Shown: positions 25,175 through 32,604 of the stretch, in pieces
Numbering within the stretch: position 1 is the first letter of the stretch
How the letters are laid out: every line of letters begins with the position of its first letter
Source: JBAVQS01 sp049694275
GTDB lineage: Bacteria; Chloroflexota; Anaerolineae; UBA4142; SHND01
Direction of reading: 5' to 3'
DNA: 32,774 nucleotides
Assembly: GCA_049694275.1 (NCBI GenBank)
Contig: JBAVQS010000240.1
Coordinates: 1-32,774 of the forward strand
The notes under the pieces: model-generated
The model's input: only the letters and a program-made list of their open reading frames with translations
The model's database searches: none
What the model was told of the DNA's origin: nothing
Program-made: the position numbers and the translations under genes

Positions 25175-25939
25175 CTATAATACGCGGCGCACGTAAAAGA
25201 TGACGCCGACGACGAGCATGATGCCGGCCATCGCCAGCGCGCCAAAGATGAACGCGCGCATATAGCCCGAAAACATATCACCCAGCGCGCCGCTGATTCC
25301 ACCGAGGTTAATGCCGCCGGGGATCCCGGTGCTGGTGTTACCGGGGGAGGCCGTTCGCGTGGTGACTGCCGTAGGCTGACCGGTCGTCTGCGCCGGCCCA
25401 CCGGGCTGCTGCCCTCCCAAGATGAGAATGGTCGGGAGCGGCGTGGGCACAACGCTGGTGGGAACCGGGCCCTCGGTCTCCGTCGGTGCGGGTGTAGCGG
25501 GTATATCGGTGGGTTGGACCGGCGCCGAGTTTTGCACGACCAGGCCGGTGACCAGCGCCTCGCAATAGTTGCCGGTGGTGTCGACCACGCGCAACCGCAG
25601 GCTGTAGCTCCCATCGGGCACCGAGGCGCTATCCCAGACTGCAAGCTGTCCGCCGTTTACCGACTGCCGGACCAGTCCGCTGAAAACGGTAAACGCATCC
25701 CGTCCCTGCGGAGAGAATTCAAGCTTATAATACTGAAAATCGCTGGGGAGGGCGGCCGTTCCCTCAACCTGCACAACGCCGTTCACTGTCGCGCCCGACG
25801 CCGGCGAGGTAATCGCGGCATTGGTGGAAGAACAGTTGAGGCGTGGCGGCGCAGCCAGGCCGGGCGTAACGACAAAAACGAAACCTGCCAGGAGGATCAG
25901 GACGACAACGATTGCGCTAAAAAACGGTTGGGCCCTCAT
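25175..25939 (-). CDS. Surface protein: Ig-like domain, Pro/Thr linker, C-terminal membrane helix
   Basis: A 254-residue protein, probably exported and membrane-bound. It has an N-terminal signal-type helix (about residues 5-28), then an Ig/fibronectin-like beta domain (ITSPASGATVNGVVQVEGTA, FQYYKLEFSPQG, WDSASVPDGSYSLRLRVVD) of about 110 residues. A low-complexity stalk follows (QPTDIPATPAPTETEGPVPTS, then a Gly/Thr-rich part), and it ends with a second helix (FIFGALAMAGIMLVVGVIFYV) and RRVL on the cytoplasmic side. The architecture fits a cell-surface display or adhesion role; nothing enzymatic is seen. ATG 25939 is used; a GTG at 25951 is an alternative. pth starts 13 bp after its stop. 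Confidence 0.78.
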   Translation of the reverse strand: MRAQPFFSAIVVVLILLAGFVFVVTPGLAAPPRLNCSSTNAAITSPASGATVNGVVQVEGTAALPSDFQYYKLEFSPQGRDAFTVFSGLVRQSVNGGQLAVWDSASVPDGSYSLRLRVVDTTGNYCEALVTGLVVQNSAPVQPTDIPATPAPTETEGPVPTSVVPTPLPTILILGGQQPGGPAQTTGQPTAVTTRTASPGNTSTGIPGGINLGGISGALGDMFSGYMRAFIFGALAMAGIMLVVGVIFYVRRVL

Positions 25940-26031
25940 ACGGTAGAGCACCTCTCTTGATGATTCAGAACCGGGCGCTGTCGTACAAGTCCATGGAAAG
26001 AACCTGCTGGACCTGCCGCCAGATTAGCACG

Positions 26032-26060
26032 AGTCTAGCATCGAAAAGCGTTAAAGGCAA
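26032..26060 (-). promoter_or_regulatory. Possible promoter of the surface-protein/pth/mfd run (TTGCCT-N17-TAGACT)
   Basis: Minus-strand TTGCCT (26060-26055) is 17 bp from TAGACT (26037-26032). The leader would be about 85 nt. The matches are moderate, and this is the only reasonable candidate I found in the 230-bp gap upstream of the run. Confidence 0.4.
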
Positions 26061-26131
26061 ATGAAAGATGAGTTTTGCCGCCGGTAAACCGCTATCAGAG
26101 ATGTGCAGTGACGAACCAAAACCGGCTCATT

Positions 26132-26160
26132 TTGACAGATCAAGCGCTTGATGCTAACAT
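26132..26160 (+). promoter_or_regulatory. Predicted tRNA-Val promoter (TTGACA-N17-TAACAT)
   Basis: A perfect TTGACA (26132-26137) is 17 bp from TAACAT (26155-26160), with a TG element just before it (extended -10). Transcription would start about 3 nt before the tRNA. Confidence 0.7.
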
Positions 26161-26169
26161 GACCGCCAC

Positions 26170-26243
26170 GGGCGAGTAGCTCAGTTGGCTAGAGCATCCG
26201 GCTTACATCCGGAAGGTCGCGGGTTCGAGCCCTGCCTCGCCCA
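26170..26243 (+). tRNA. tRNA-Val (anticodon TAC)
   Basis: A full cloverleaf: acceptor GGGCGAG/CTCGCCC, D-stem GCTC/GAGC, anticodon arm TCCGG-CTTACAT-CCGGA with TAC at positions 34-36, T-arm GCGGG-TTCGAGC-CCTGC and discriminator A. CCA is not encoded. The following aminotransferase ATG is 5 nt downstream with no terminator between. Confidence 0.97.
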
Positions 26244-26248
26244 TTTGT

Positions 26249-27559
26249 ATGATCAAGACACGCTCTGCAGAGCTATTTGAACGCGCGCGACAGACGATTG
26301 CCGGTGGGATCAACTCGTCCACACGCGGGCTCAATATCGGCTGGCGGCCCTATCCCCCGTTCATCCATCACGGCGACGGCTCGCACCTTTTTGACGTCGA
26401 CGAGAACGAGTACATCGATTACATCCTCGGCCACGGCCCCCTCATCCTCGGTCATCGCCCCCCGGCAGTAACACAGGCGGTCGTGAATGCCATCCAGGAA
26501 TACGGCGCGCTCTTTGCCCTCCCGTACGAACTGGAGCAAATGGTCGCGGAAAAGATTCACGGGCATATGCCTTCGATGGAGCTGCTCAAGTTCTGCAACT
26601 CGGGCTCTGAGGCGACCCACTATGCCGTTCGCCTGGCCCGCGCCGTGACCGGGCGCGACAAAATCGTCAAATTCGAAGGGCAATATCACGGCTGGACCGA
26701 CGTGACGGAATTTTCCTATCATCCCGCCGTCAAGGACCTCGGCTCCCGGCTTCGCCCCCGAACGATTCCCGCGGCCATCGGCACACCCATAGAATTCGCC
26801 CAGCTCATCATCACCCAGCCGTGGAACGACCCCGAAACCCTGAGCAAAACCATTCGCGACCACCGCCACGAGATTGCCGCGATCATCACCGAGCCGGTCA
26901 TGGCCAACTGCGGCGTCATCCCCCCCAAACCGGGGTATCTCGAATTCCTTCGCCAGATCACCCGCGAGAACGATATCCTGCTCATCTTTGACGAAGTGAT
27001 TACCGGCCTGCGCGTCTCACTCGGCGGAGCACAGGAATATTACGGGGTCCGCCCGGACATTACCGTGGTGGGCAAGGCGCTCGGCGCCGGCTTTACCGTC
27101 TCAGGGTATGGGGGCTCGCGCGAGGTAATGGAACCGGTGGCGCGGGAGGAGGTGCTGCACGCGGGGACCTTTAATGCGAACGTCGTCGCCATGAGCGCGG
27201 CCTATGCGACCCTGTGCGAATTGGAAAAACCGGGGACCTACGAGCGGATGGAGGCGCTTGCCGGCCGGCTCGCCGCCGGCATTCGCGACATTCTCACGCA
27301 GGCAGGCCAACAGGTCCAGGTCCAGCACATCGCCTCCTTCTTCCAGGTCTATTTCTCGCCCAAACCGATCGGCGAGTACCGGGATGCGGCAACCTACGCC
27401 GACCAGGCGAAATTCCGCGCCCTTCACCAGGCCCTGCGCGCCCGCGGGGTCCTCGTCTACCCCTATCCCTTTGGCCGCTGGTTTCTCTCCACCGCCCACA
27501 CCGACGCCGATGTCGAGGCCACCCTGGCTGCCGTAGAAGACGCGGCGAAAGAGTTGTAA
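26249..27559 (+). CDS. Class-III PLP aminotransferase, glutamate-1-semialdehyde aminomutase-like
   Basis: A 436-residue pyridoxal-phosphate enzyme of fold type I. Seen: GGINSSTRGLNIGWRPYPP and VDENEYIDYILGHGPLILGH at the N-terminus, FCNSGSEATHYAVRLAR (cofactor phosphate), YHGWTD, LLIFDEVITGLR with the cofactor-ring Asp, and VVGKALGAGFTVSGYGG with the Schiff-base Lys at residue 276. It resembles HemL and its many paralogues. No other haem gene is nearby, and the N-terminus differs from classical HemL, so a different amino-acid substrate is quite possible. It starts only 5 nt after tRNA-Val and has no room for a Shine-Dalgarno sequence outside the tRNA. The nucleotidyltransferase-like gene follows after 8 bp. 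Confidence 0.88.
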   Translation: MIKTRSAELFERARQTIAGGINSSTRGLNIGWRPYPPFIHHGDGSHLFDVDENEYIDYILGHGPLILGHRPPAVTQAVVNAIQEYGALFALPYELEQMVAEKIHGHMPSMELLKFCNSGSEATHYAVRLARAVTGRDKIVKFEGQYHGWTDVTEFSYHPAVKDLGSRLRPRTIPAAIGTPIEFAQLIITQPWNDPETLSKTIRDHRHEIAAIITEPVMANCGVIPPKPGYLEFLRQITRENDILLIFDEVITGLRVSLGGAQEYYGVRPDITVVGKALGAGFTVSGYGGSREVMEPVAREEVLHAGTFNANVVAMSAAYATLCELEKPGTYERMEALAGRLAAGIRDILTQAGQQVQVQHIASFFQVYFSPKPIGEYRDAATYADQAKFRALHQALRARGVLVYPYPFGRWFLSTAHTDADVEATLAAVEDAAKEL

Positions 27560-27567
27560 CGACTGAA

Positions 27568-28383
27568 ATGACCCCAAACGAACTTGTCCAAACCGGCACT
27601 GAAATCGTGAACCAGGCGCGCGAGCACGGCGCAACCATCCGCCTTTGCGGCGGAGTCGCCATCTATGCGCGCTGCCCGAGCATCGAGTCGCACCCCAAAC
27701 TGCAACGCGAGTATGGCGACATGGATTTTATCGCGCCCGTCAGCGCGTGGAAGGTCATGCCCGACTTGTTTATCTCGCGCGGCTTTCGCATGAAGGTGAA
27801 TTCCCAGGACCGGGCAACCTTTACCCGGGAGGGACTCACCGTGGATGTGCACGGCACCGCCTATCGCGACTATTTCACATTCGACCTGGGGGCGCGACTC
27901 GCCGCGGACCCGCTCACCCTCCCGCTGGTTGATCTCTTGCTGCTCAAGCTCCAGCGCGTGCAAATGGCGGAAAAGGATATTCAGGATGCCATCGCGCTGC
28001 TCGTCGACCACCGCGTCGCAAGCGCGGCACGCTCTGATCGTGACCAGCAATCAGAGTTAACCGACAAGTACGATGCGAGCGTGCCGGAAGGTGACGATGA
28101 GATTATCGATCGCGCCTATCTCTACAAGCAGACCAACGTGAACTGGGGACTGTGGACTACAGTCTTTGACAATACCGTCATGCTCGAAAAGATTTTCGAC
28201 CGCTATCTCGAACCCGAAGAGGCGCAGCTCGCCTGGCGGCGCATCGAGCTGATCCAGGAGGTCATGGACGCTCAGGGAAAATCGTTCGGCTGGTGGCTCC
28301 GCGCCATCCCCGGCAAGCGGATGAAATGGTATCAGGAACCGGTCAAGCAAGCCGAACCGGAGCCGGTGCAAGTGAGGATGTGA
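27568..28383 (+). CDS. Nucleotidyltransferase-fold-like protein of unknown function
   Basis: A 271-residue protein. The first half resembles the nucleotidyltransferase fold seen in substrate-modifying and AbiEii-like enzymes: IRLCGGVAIYARCPS (GG motif after the first helix), then the acidic strand YGDMDFIAP, a third acidic strand GLTVDVHG, and PLVDLLLLKLQRV followed by KDIQDAIALL, typical of the helix that closes this fold. The second half (WGLWTTVFDNTVMLEKIFDRYL...) is unrecognised. It lies 8 bp after the aminotransferase gene, and its stop overlaps the HicB remnant start by one base. No partner antitoxin is evident. The fold is inferred from the motif pattern only; the activity is unknown. 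Confidence 0.65.
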   Translation: MTPNELVQTGTEIVNQAREHGATIRLCGGVAIYARCPSIESHPKLQREYGDMDFIAPVSAWKVMPDLFISRGFRMKVNSQDRATFTREGLTVDVHGTAYRDYFTFDLGARLAADPLTLPLVDLLLLKLQRVQMAEKDIQDAIALLVDHRVASAARSDRDQQSELTDKYDASVPEGDDEIIDRAYLYKQTNVNWGLWTTVFDNTVMLEKIFDRYLEPEEAQLAWRRIELIQEVMDAQGKSFGWWLRAIPGKRMKWYQEPVKQAEPEPVQVRM

Positions 28384-28523
28384 TGGCAGCGATTTACAAA
28401 CTCCCGTTGGTACTCAACCCCCAACCTGAAGGGGGCTATACAGTGACCTGTCCCCTCTTACCGGATCTGGCACACGCCCCATTCTCTTTACACCGGGATT
28501 CTCAGCCCCAGACTAAAGGGTAG
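28383..28523 (+). pseudogene. HicB-type antitoxin remnant, truncated
   Basis: The first 30 residues, YKLPLVLNPQPEGGYTVTCPLLPDL, match the start of HicB antitoxins, which normally continue with VTEGDT and a helical region of 40 or more residues. Here the frame runs into unrelated sequence (AHAPFSLHRDSQPQTKG) and stops at 28521-28523. That part is opposite the 3' end of the DUF1501 gene. No HicA toxin is present on either side. The gene is probably a 3'-truncated relic, though a 46-residue product could still be made. Confidence 0.72.
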
Positions 28524-29792
28524 CTCGCTCTTGGCTGTTTGCTGTTGGACCAGGTTTCTGAATTTGGGCGTGTAATTCGGAAAGACCGCGCCCAGGTTGC
28601 TATTCCCCAGTCGCTTGTACACGATCTCACCCAGCACATCGCGGAAATCGGTCGTCACCGCCAGGTCCCCCGGACCATAAAGTTTGGCCTGCGCCAACCC
28701 CGGCCAATCCCCGTACACCTTACCGCCGTTCACTCCCCCACCGAGCACAAACATCACATTGCCATGCCCGTGGTCCGTGCCGTGCGATGAATTCTCCTCG
28801 ACCCGCCGCCCGAACTCGGACATGGTGACAACGGTGATCTGCTTCATACGGTCCTGCAGGTCGGTATAGAACGCGCTCAGGCCATCCGCCAGGTCGCCGA
28901 GGAGCCGCGCCATCTGCCCGGTCTCGCCCCCCTCCTGTTGGTGCGTATCCCAGCCGCCAATATCCACCGCCGCGACCTCGACCCCGATCTCCCCCTTGAG
29001 CAACTGGGCGAGCGTCTGGAGTGCCTGACCGAAATACCCCTGCGGGTACCGGGCGCCGTTCGCCGGCGTATATTTCCCCTGCGCAACCTTGGCGAGCGCC
29101 TGCATCGCCCCCAGCGTTTGCTGCCCTTCGACCTGGAGAAAATCGCCCCCTTCATAGAGCGCGGCGATGGTCTGCTGGATCCGGGCAATCTCAGCGTTAT
29201 CTCCGCGCAGGTGAAAGTCGGCAATCGACTGAAGCGCAATCGCCGGGATGGGCCCGCGCAGGCTCTGCTGCACAATCGCGCCCAGGCCCACGGCGCGAAA
29301 GGGCGACTTGTTGTCCGATGCCTTGACCTGGAGATGCCGCCCGATCCAACCGGTCGCCATCGCCTTTTCGCCCGGCGTCCCGCGCTCCAGGTAATCCATC
29401 GCGTCAAAATGCGAATGGGTTGGGTCAGGTGAGCCGACCGCATGCACACTCGCCAGCACCTTTTGGTCGTACAGCTCTTTGAACGGCCGCAACGCGGGAT
29501 GTAGCCCAAACATCCCGTCGAGGTCAATCGTGCTGTCCGGCTGGGCCGCCCTGGGCTGCACAATCGCAATCGTACTGCGCGCCCGGTAATAATCGGGGTC
29601 GCCGTGCGGAACGAGGATATTGAGCCCGTCCGCGCCGCCGCGCATAAAGATCGCCACCAGCACATCCCCCCTCGGCGCAGCATCGTTCGACCGCAGCGCC
29701 ACCCGCGGCATCCACGCGGGCCACGCCAGCATCCCCATCGCCAGCACTCCGCTCTTTTTCAACAGATCCCGTCGCTTGAGCTCGTCAAACAT
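28488..29792 (-). CDS. DUF1501 exported protein with Tat signal
   Basis: A 434-residue protein of the DUF1501/COG4102 family, which has a sulfatase/alkaline-phosphatase-like fold. The N-terminus KRRDLLKKSGVLAMGMLAWPAW is a twin-arginine signal, so the protein is folded before export. Family motifs: FMRGGADGLNILVPHGD, GLHPALRPFKELYDQ, DPTHSHFDAMDYLE, VDIGGWDTHQQEGG and TMSEFGRRVEENSSHGTDHGHGN. The His/Asp residues in the last two are probable metal ligands. ATG 29792 is preceded by GGAGGGA. It follows a DUF1800 gene by about 80 bp; the two families occur together in many genomes and are thought to work together, but no reaction is established. Confidence 0.9.
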   Translation of the reverse strand: MFDELKRRDLLKKSGVLAMGMLAWPAWMPRVALRSNDAAPRGDVLVAIFMRGGADGLNILVPHGDPDYYRARSTIAIVQPRAAQPDSTIDLDGMFGLHPALRPFKELYDQKVLASVHAVGSPDPTHSHFDAMDYLERGTPGEKAMATGWIGRHLQVKASDNKSPFRAVGLGAIVQQSLRGPIPAIALQSIADFHLRGDNAEIARIQQTIAALYEGGDFLQVEGQQTLGAMQALAKVAQGKYTPANGARYPQGYFGQALQTLAQLLKGEIGVEVAAVDIGGWDTHQQEGGETGQMARLLGDLADGLSAFYTDLQDRMKQITVVTMSEFGRRVEENSSHGTDHGHGNVMFVLGGGVNGGKVYGDWPGLAQAKLYGPGDLAVTTDFRDVLGEIVYKRLGNSNLGAVFPNYTPKFRNLVQQQTAKSELPFSLGLRIPV

Positions 29793-29814
29793 TTCCCGTC
29801 CCTCCCATAAAACC

Positions 29815-29857
29815 AATGAACCAATGGAACAATTACCAATTGGGCAATTGGTTCATT
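29815..29857. repeat. 11-bp inverted repeat between the DUF1800 and DUF1501 genes
   Basis: AATGAACCAAT (29815-29825) is the exact reverse complement of 29847-29857. The 21-nt centre contains the palindrome CCAATTGG (29836-29843). The AT-rich CAAT/ATTG words contrast with the GC-rich flanks. It could be an operator, a hairpin, or a dispersed repeat. Confidence 0.6.
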
Positions 29858-29870
29858 AAACATTGAGTCA

Positions 29871-31640
29871 TTATCGATATTGAAAGTGCGGCGATGAAAG
29901 GATCAACGCCACCAGGTTTGCCATGGCGGCCGGAGCGGCCTTTTTGTTCGATCCCGCGGCGTTCATATAGGCAATCAGCTTGCTCCGGTCCGCATCGGGC
30001 AGCGGGCGGTGAAGCAGGCGCTGCGCCCAGAAATCGACCGCCGCGTCCGGCGTCCGCAGGTTCACGCCGGCAGGGACTGCGAGGTCCACGTGTACGCCAT
30101 TTGCCCGGTTCGCGACCAACGCCAGCGCAAGGTTCCAGCGCGTCAACAGATTGTTCGAGTTGATCCACGCGCCGGCGGCATCGGGAAAACCATTCGGTGC
30201 CTCCCACATAAAGGGAATTTGCCCCATCGCTCGGAGCGCCGCTGCGATCACCGGGCCGGCCCCGGCATTCTGCGGAGCATTGCCCCCCCCGTTCTTGCCA
30301 TTGCCCGGCGTCGAGCCGGTCGCCGCCCCGGCCGGTTTTGCGCCCAGCGCCCGGACGGTCGATGCGACGAATTCGAGTGGGCGCTTGACCTTTTTGCCGA
30401 ACGACTGCTTGAACTCATCCGAGTGCAAGATCGTGCTCACCACTGCGCGGATATCGCCATCTGTCTTTTGAAAAGTATCCGTAGCCTTCGCCACCAGGCT
30501 GGCCGGCGGGTCGTCCGCCACAAAGCGGCGCACCAGCTTGGTCGAGATAAACTCAGCGGTCTTCGGATGACCGGCCAGGATGTCGAGCACCCGCTCGCCA
30601 TCCTTGACGCCGCCCCCCGCCGGGATCGCCACCCCGAGCACATGCTTGTCGCCATTGTCGTGTAGATTATTACGGAACAGGAACTTCCCGGCCCCTGCAT
30701 AATCGACGCCCAGCAGTTCCTGCTGCGGGCCGCTGACGGACCACCCGGTCAGGCAGCGCGCCACTTCCTGCACATCGGCCTGGGTATAACCGCCGTCGAC
30801 GCCGAGCGTGTGCAGCTCCATCAGCTCGCGTGCATAATTCTCGTTCGGCACTCCCTTGACGTTCGTCTGATTGTCGAGATACACGAGCATCGCGGGGCTG
30901 TGGGCGCTCGCGCCGAGCAGGTCGCGGAACTTGCCGAAGGCATATTTGCGAATGACCTCGCGGTCGTCGACCAGCTTGAGAAAGCGGTCCTGGTTTTTCA
31001 AGATATAGATACTGAAATGGTTCGACCAGAAATCGACCATCACCTCCAAAAGCTGGCGCTCGCTGAAAATCTGGCGCAGCACGGTCGCCTGGATCACCTC
31101 GGTCAAAATGGCATACGCCTCTTGCGGCGAGGGCATCGTCACCGGCCCGGCATTGCTTCCGCCAAATAACCCGATGAACCCTTCGACCGCCGTCTGCGCA
31201 TCGATGATCGTCCCCTGGCTATCGCGCAGCCGCTTGAGCCGCTGCTGCTCTTGAATATCGCCATACACCTGGGCGAGATCGGCAACGCTCATGTTGAGCG
31301 TCGTAAACGACAGGAGCATCCGGTCCATGGCGGAATCGTCGATCTGTGTGGGGCTCAGTTGCTGCTCGATATACGCGTCTACCCCCATCCCCTGCACCCG
31401 CTCGACATCGCCAGGCCGCGGGCCAAATCCAGCGCGCAGGAGGACGAGCACCGCGGGGTCCACCGTCCCGATCTCGCTCGCGGGCGCCCAGGCAATCGGA
31501 TACACACCCGCGCCGTTTGACATATACCCGGCCGGCATCGGCTCGTCGAGCTGTCCCGCCCAGAGAGGAACGGCGAACAGTGCTGCGGCCCAGGCCGAGC
31601 CTTTCAGAAAATCACGTCGTGAGAGGGTCTTGTCACTCAT
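29871..31640 (-). CDS. DUF1800 exported protein with Tat signal
   Basis: A 589-residue protein of the DUF1800/COG5267 family. It starts with a canonical twin-arginine signal SRRDFLKGSAWAAALFAVPLWAGQ. Family landmarks follow: LLRAGFGPRPGDVERV with GVDAYIEQQL, VDFWSNHFSIYI, GVPNENYARELMELHTLG, YTQADVQEVARCLTGW, and KVKRPLEFVASTVRALGA. There is a Gly/Asn-rich insertion of about 25 residues around NGKNGGGNAPQNAG. It has no demonstrated enzymatic role. The start at ATG 31640 is preferred over 31646 because AGGA touches the earlier ATG but lies 6 nt from the later one. It is upstream of the DUF1501 gene, likely in one transcript. Confidence 0.9.
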   Translation of the reverse strand: MSDKTLSRRDFLKGSAWAAALFAVPLWAGQLDEPMPAGYMSNGAGVYPIAWAPASEIGTVDPAVLVLLRAGFGPRPGDVERVQGMGVDAYIEQQLSPTQIDDSAMDRMLLSFTTLNMSVADLAQVYGDIQEQQRLKRLRDSQGTIIDAQTAVEGFIGLFGGSNAGPVTMPSPQEAYAILTEVIQATVLRQIFSERQLLEVMVDFWSNHFSIYILKNQDRFLKLVDDREVIRKYAFGKFRDLLGASAHSPAMLVYLDNQTNVKGVPNENYARELMELHTLGVDGGYTQADVQEVARCLTGWSVSGPQQELLGVDYAGAGKFLFRNNLHDNGDKHVLGVAIPAGGGVKDGERVLDILAGHPKTAEFISTKLVRRFVADDPPASLVAKATDTFQKTDGDIRAVVSTILHSDEFKQSFGKKVKRPLEFVASTVRALGAKPAGAATGSTPGNGKNGGGNAPQNAGAGPVIAAALRAMGQIPFMWEAPNGFPDAAGAWINSNNLLTRWNLALALVANRANGVHVDLAVPAGVNLRTPDAAVDFWAQRLLHRPLPDADRSKLIAYMNAAGSNKKAAPAAMANLVALILSSPHFQYR

Positions 31641-31746
31641 ATACATTCCTGCCCTTTTTCATTCCCATTACGCACCCTTTGCTCGATACCTTCCCATTAT
31701 GCCCAATCTTTATCACATAGTCATTAAACCCTTGTAAAATCGATGT

Positions 31747-31783
31747 AAAAAAAGACCTCCCACAGTATAAACCGTGAGAGGTC
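31747..31783 (-). terminator. Intrinsic terminator after tRNA-Lys
   Basis: On the minus strand GACCTCTCAC pairs with GTGGGAGGTC over 10 bp (one G-T) around a 10-nt loop, followed by seven T (31753-31747). It starts 4 nt after the tRNA 3' end and separates it from the DUF1800 gene. Confidence 0.92.
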
Positions 31784-31787
31784 AGAG

Positions 31788-31860
31788 TGACCCGCCAGGG
31801 ATTTGAACCCCGAACCTTGGCATTAAGAGTGCCCTGCTCTGCCAGTTGAGCTAGCGGGCC
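31788..31860 (-). tRNA. tRNA-Lys (anticodon CTT)
   Basis: Reverse-strand cloverleaf: acceptor GGCCCGC/GCGGGTC (one G-T), D-stem GCTC/GAGC, anticodon loop CTCTTAA with CTT, T-arm CGGGG-TTCAAAT-CCCTG and discriminator A. The first pair of the anticodon stem is a G-A mismatch. CCA is not encoded. Confidence 0.95.
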
Positions 31861-31877
31861 ATCGTCAACAGTTGGCT

Positions 31878-31906
31878 ATTCTAGCACGCTTGCGCACGAT
31901 TTGCAA
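31878..31906 (-). promoter_or_regulatory. Predicted tRNA-Lys promoter (TTGCAA-N17-TAGAAT)
   Basis: Minus-strand TTGCAA (31906-31901) is 17 bp from TAGAAT (31883-31878). The predicted start near 31871 is about 10 nt before the tRNA. Confidence 0.65.
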
Positions 31907-31953
31907 ATTTTCGCATATTCCGGTTAACATGAGGCGGCAAAGGAGACGGAAAA

Positions 31954-32532
31954 ATGCCGCGTATCCATCTGTTCATACTCTTCTTGATTCCCTTTCTATT
32001 CGCCGCCTGCGCCGCGCCTTCCCCCACCCCATCGCGTACCCGCGCCGCGCCAACTGCATCCAGTGTAATGCCGGCCACCTCGGTAGCGCCTTCACCGGCT
32101 CAAACGGTCGCCGAAGCGACCAGCACCCGACAACCGACCCTCGTCCGCTCGGCAAATCTCCCCCTGACTCCCTTCCCGCCGGAAGGGATTACGTGTGGGG
32201 CCATCCGGCTTGACCGTGGCGGCCCACAGCCCCTCTCACCCAACGCTGCGAGCATCGAAAACTGTTTTGCAGACGCCGTTCAGCAATGCCAAAAGGCCAC
32301 GCTCGTCCTGACGGTGATCGATCCTGACGAGGGCATCCTGCACACCTTTACGACTCAAAAAGCGCCAAACCGGTGCGACGTCGTGGACTCGGTCCAGCAC
32401 TATAATTTCTACACCCAGGCCACGACAAAGCACATCTACACCTGCGACGATTTCGCCAGGCAGGCGAACGGCCTCATCTTTGTCACCTGCGGCGATGAGA
32501 ACGACATCCTCCTGCCCGCAACGCTGCCCTGA
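31954..32532 (+). CDS. Predicted lipoprotein of unknown function
   Basis: A 192-residue protein beginning with a short basic end, a hydrophobic stretch LFILFLIPFLFAAC with a lipobox-like FAAC (Cys near residue 19), and a Pro/Thr/Ala-rich linker of about 60 residues (TPSRTRAAPTASS onward). The C-terminal 110 residues form a small domain with six Cys (for example TCGAIRLDRGG, IENCFADAVQQCQKATLVLTV, NRCDVVDSV, YTCDDFARQANGLIFVTCGDEND), which may make disulfides outside the cell. I do not recognise the domain. AAAGGAGACGG lies before the ATG. It is a single gene between tRNA-Lys (opposite strand) and tRNA-Arg. Confidence 0.78.
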   Translation: MPRIHLFILFLIPFLFAACAAPSPTPSRTRAAPTASSVMPATSVAPSPAQTVAEATSTRQPTLVRSANLPLTPFPPEGITCGAIRLDRGGPQPLSPNAASIENCFADAVQQCQKATLVLTVIDPDEGILHTFTTQKAPNRCDVVDSVQHYNFYTQATTKHIYTCDDFARQANGLIFVTCGDENDILLPATLP

Positions 32533-32562
32533 TACACCTGAGAGCGAAAAGGTAAAACCGAT

Positions 32563-32590
32563 TTGACACGCGCGGGGGTTGGCGTACAAT
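32563..32590 (+). promoter_or_regulatory. Predicted tRNA-Arg promoter (TTGACA-N16-TACAAT)
   Basis: A perfect TTGACA (32563-32568) and TACAAT (32585-32590) are 16 bp apart. The start near 32597 is about 8 nt before the tRNA. Confidence 0.75.
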
Positions 32591-32604
32591 GCCTGTGCAG
32601 TTAA

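Noticed and set aside
25162..25644. 160-codon N-terminal extension of pth
   Set aside because: It is a Pro/Arg/Ser-rich out-of-frame reading of the surface-protein gene; the conserved Pth sequence begins after ATG 25161.
27214..27567. Upstream extension of the nucleotidyltransferase-like gene
   Set aside because: It overlaps the aminotransferase coding sequence out of frame; ATG 27568 starts cleanly after that gene's stop.
28383..28523. Active HicAB toxin-antitoxin system
   Set aside because: The HicB domain is incomplete and no HicA-like frame exists on either strand nearby.
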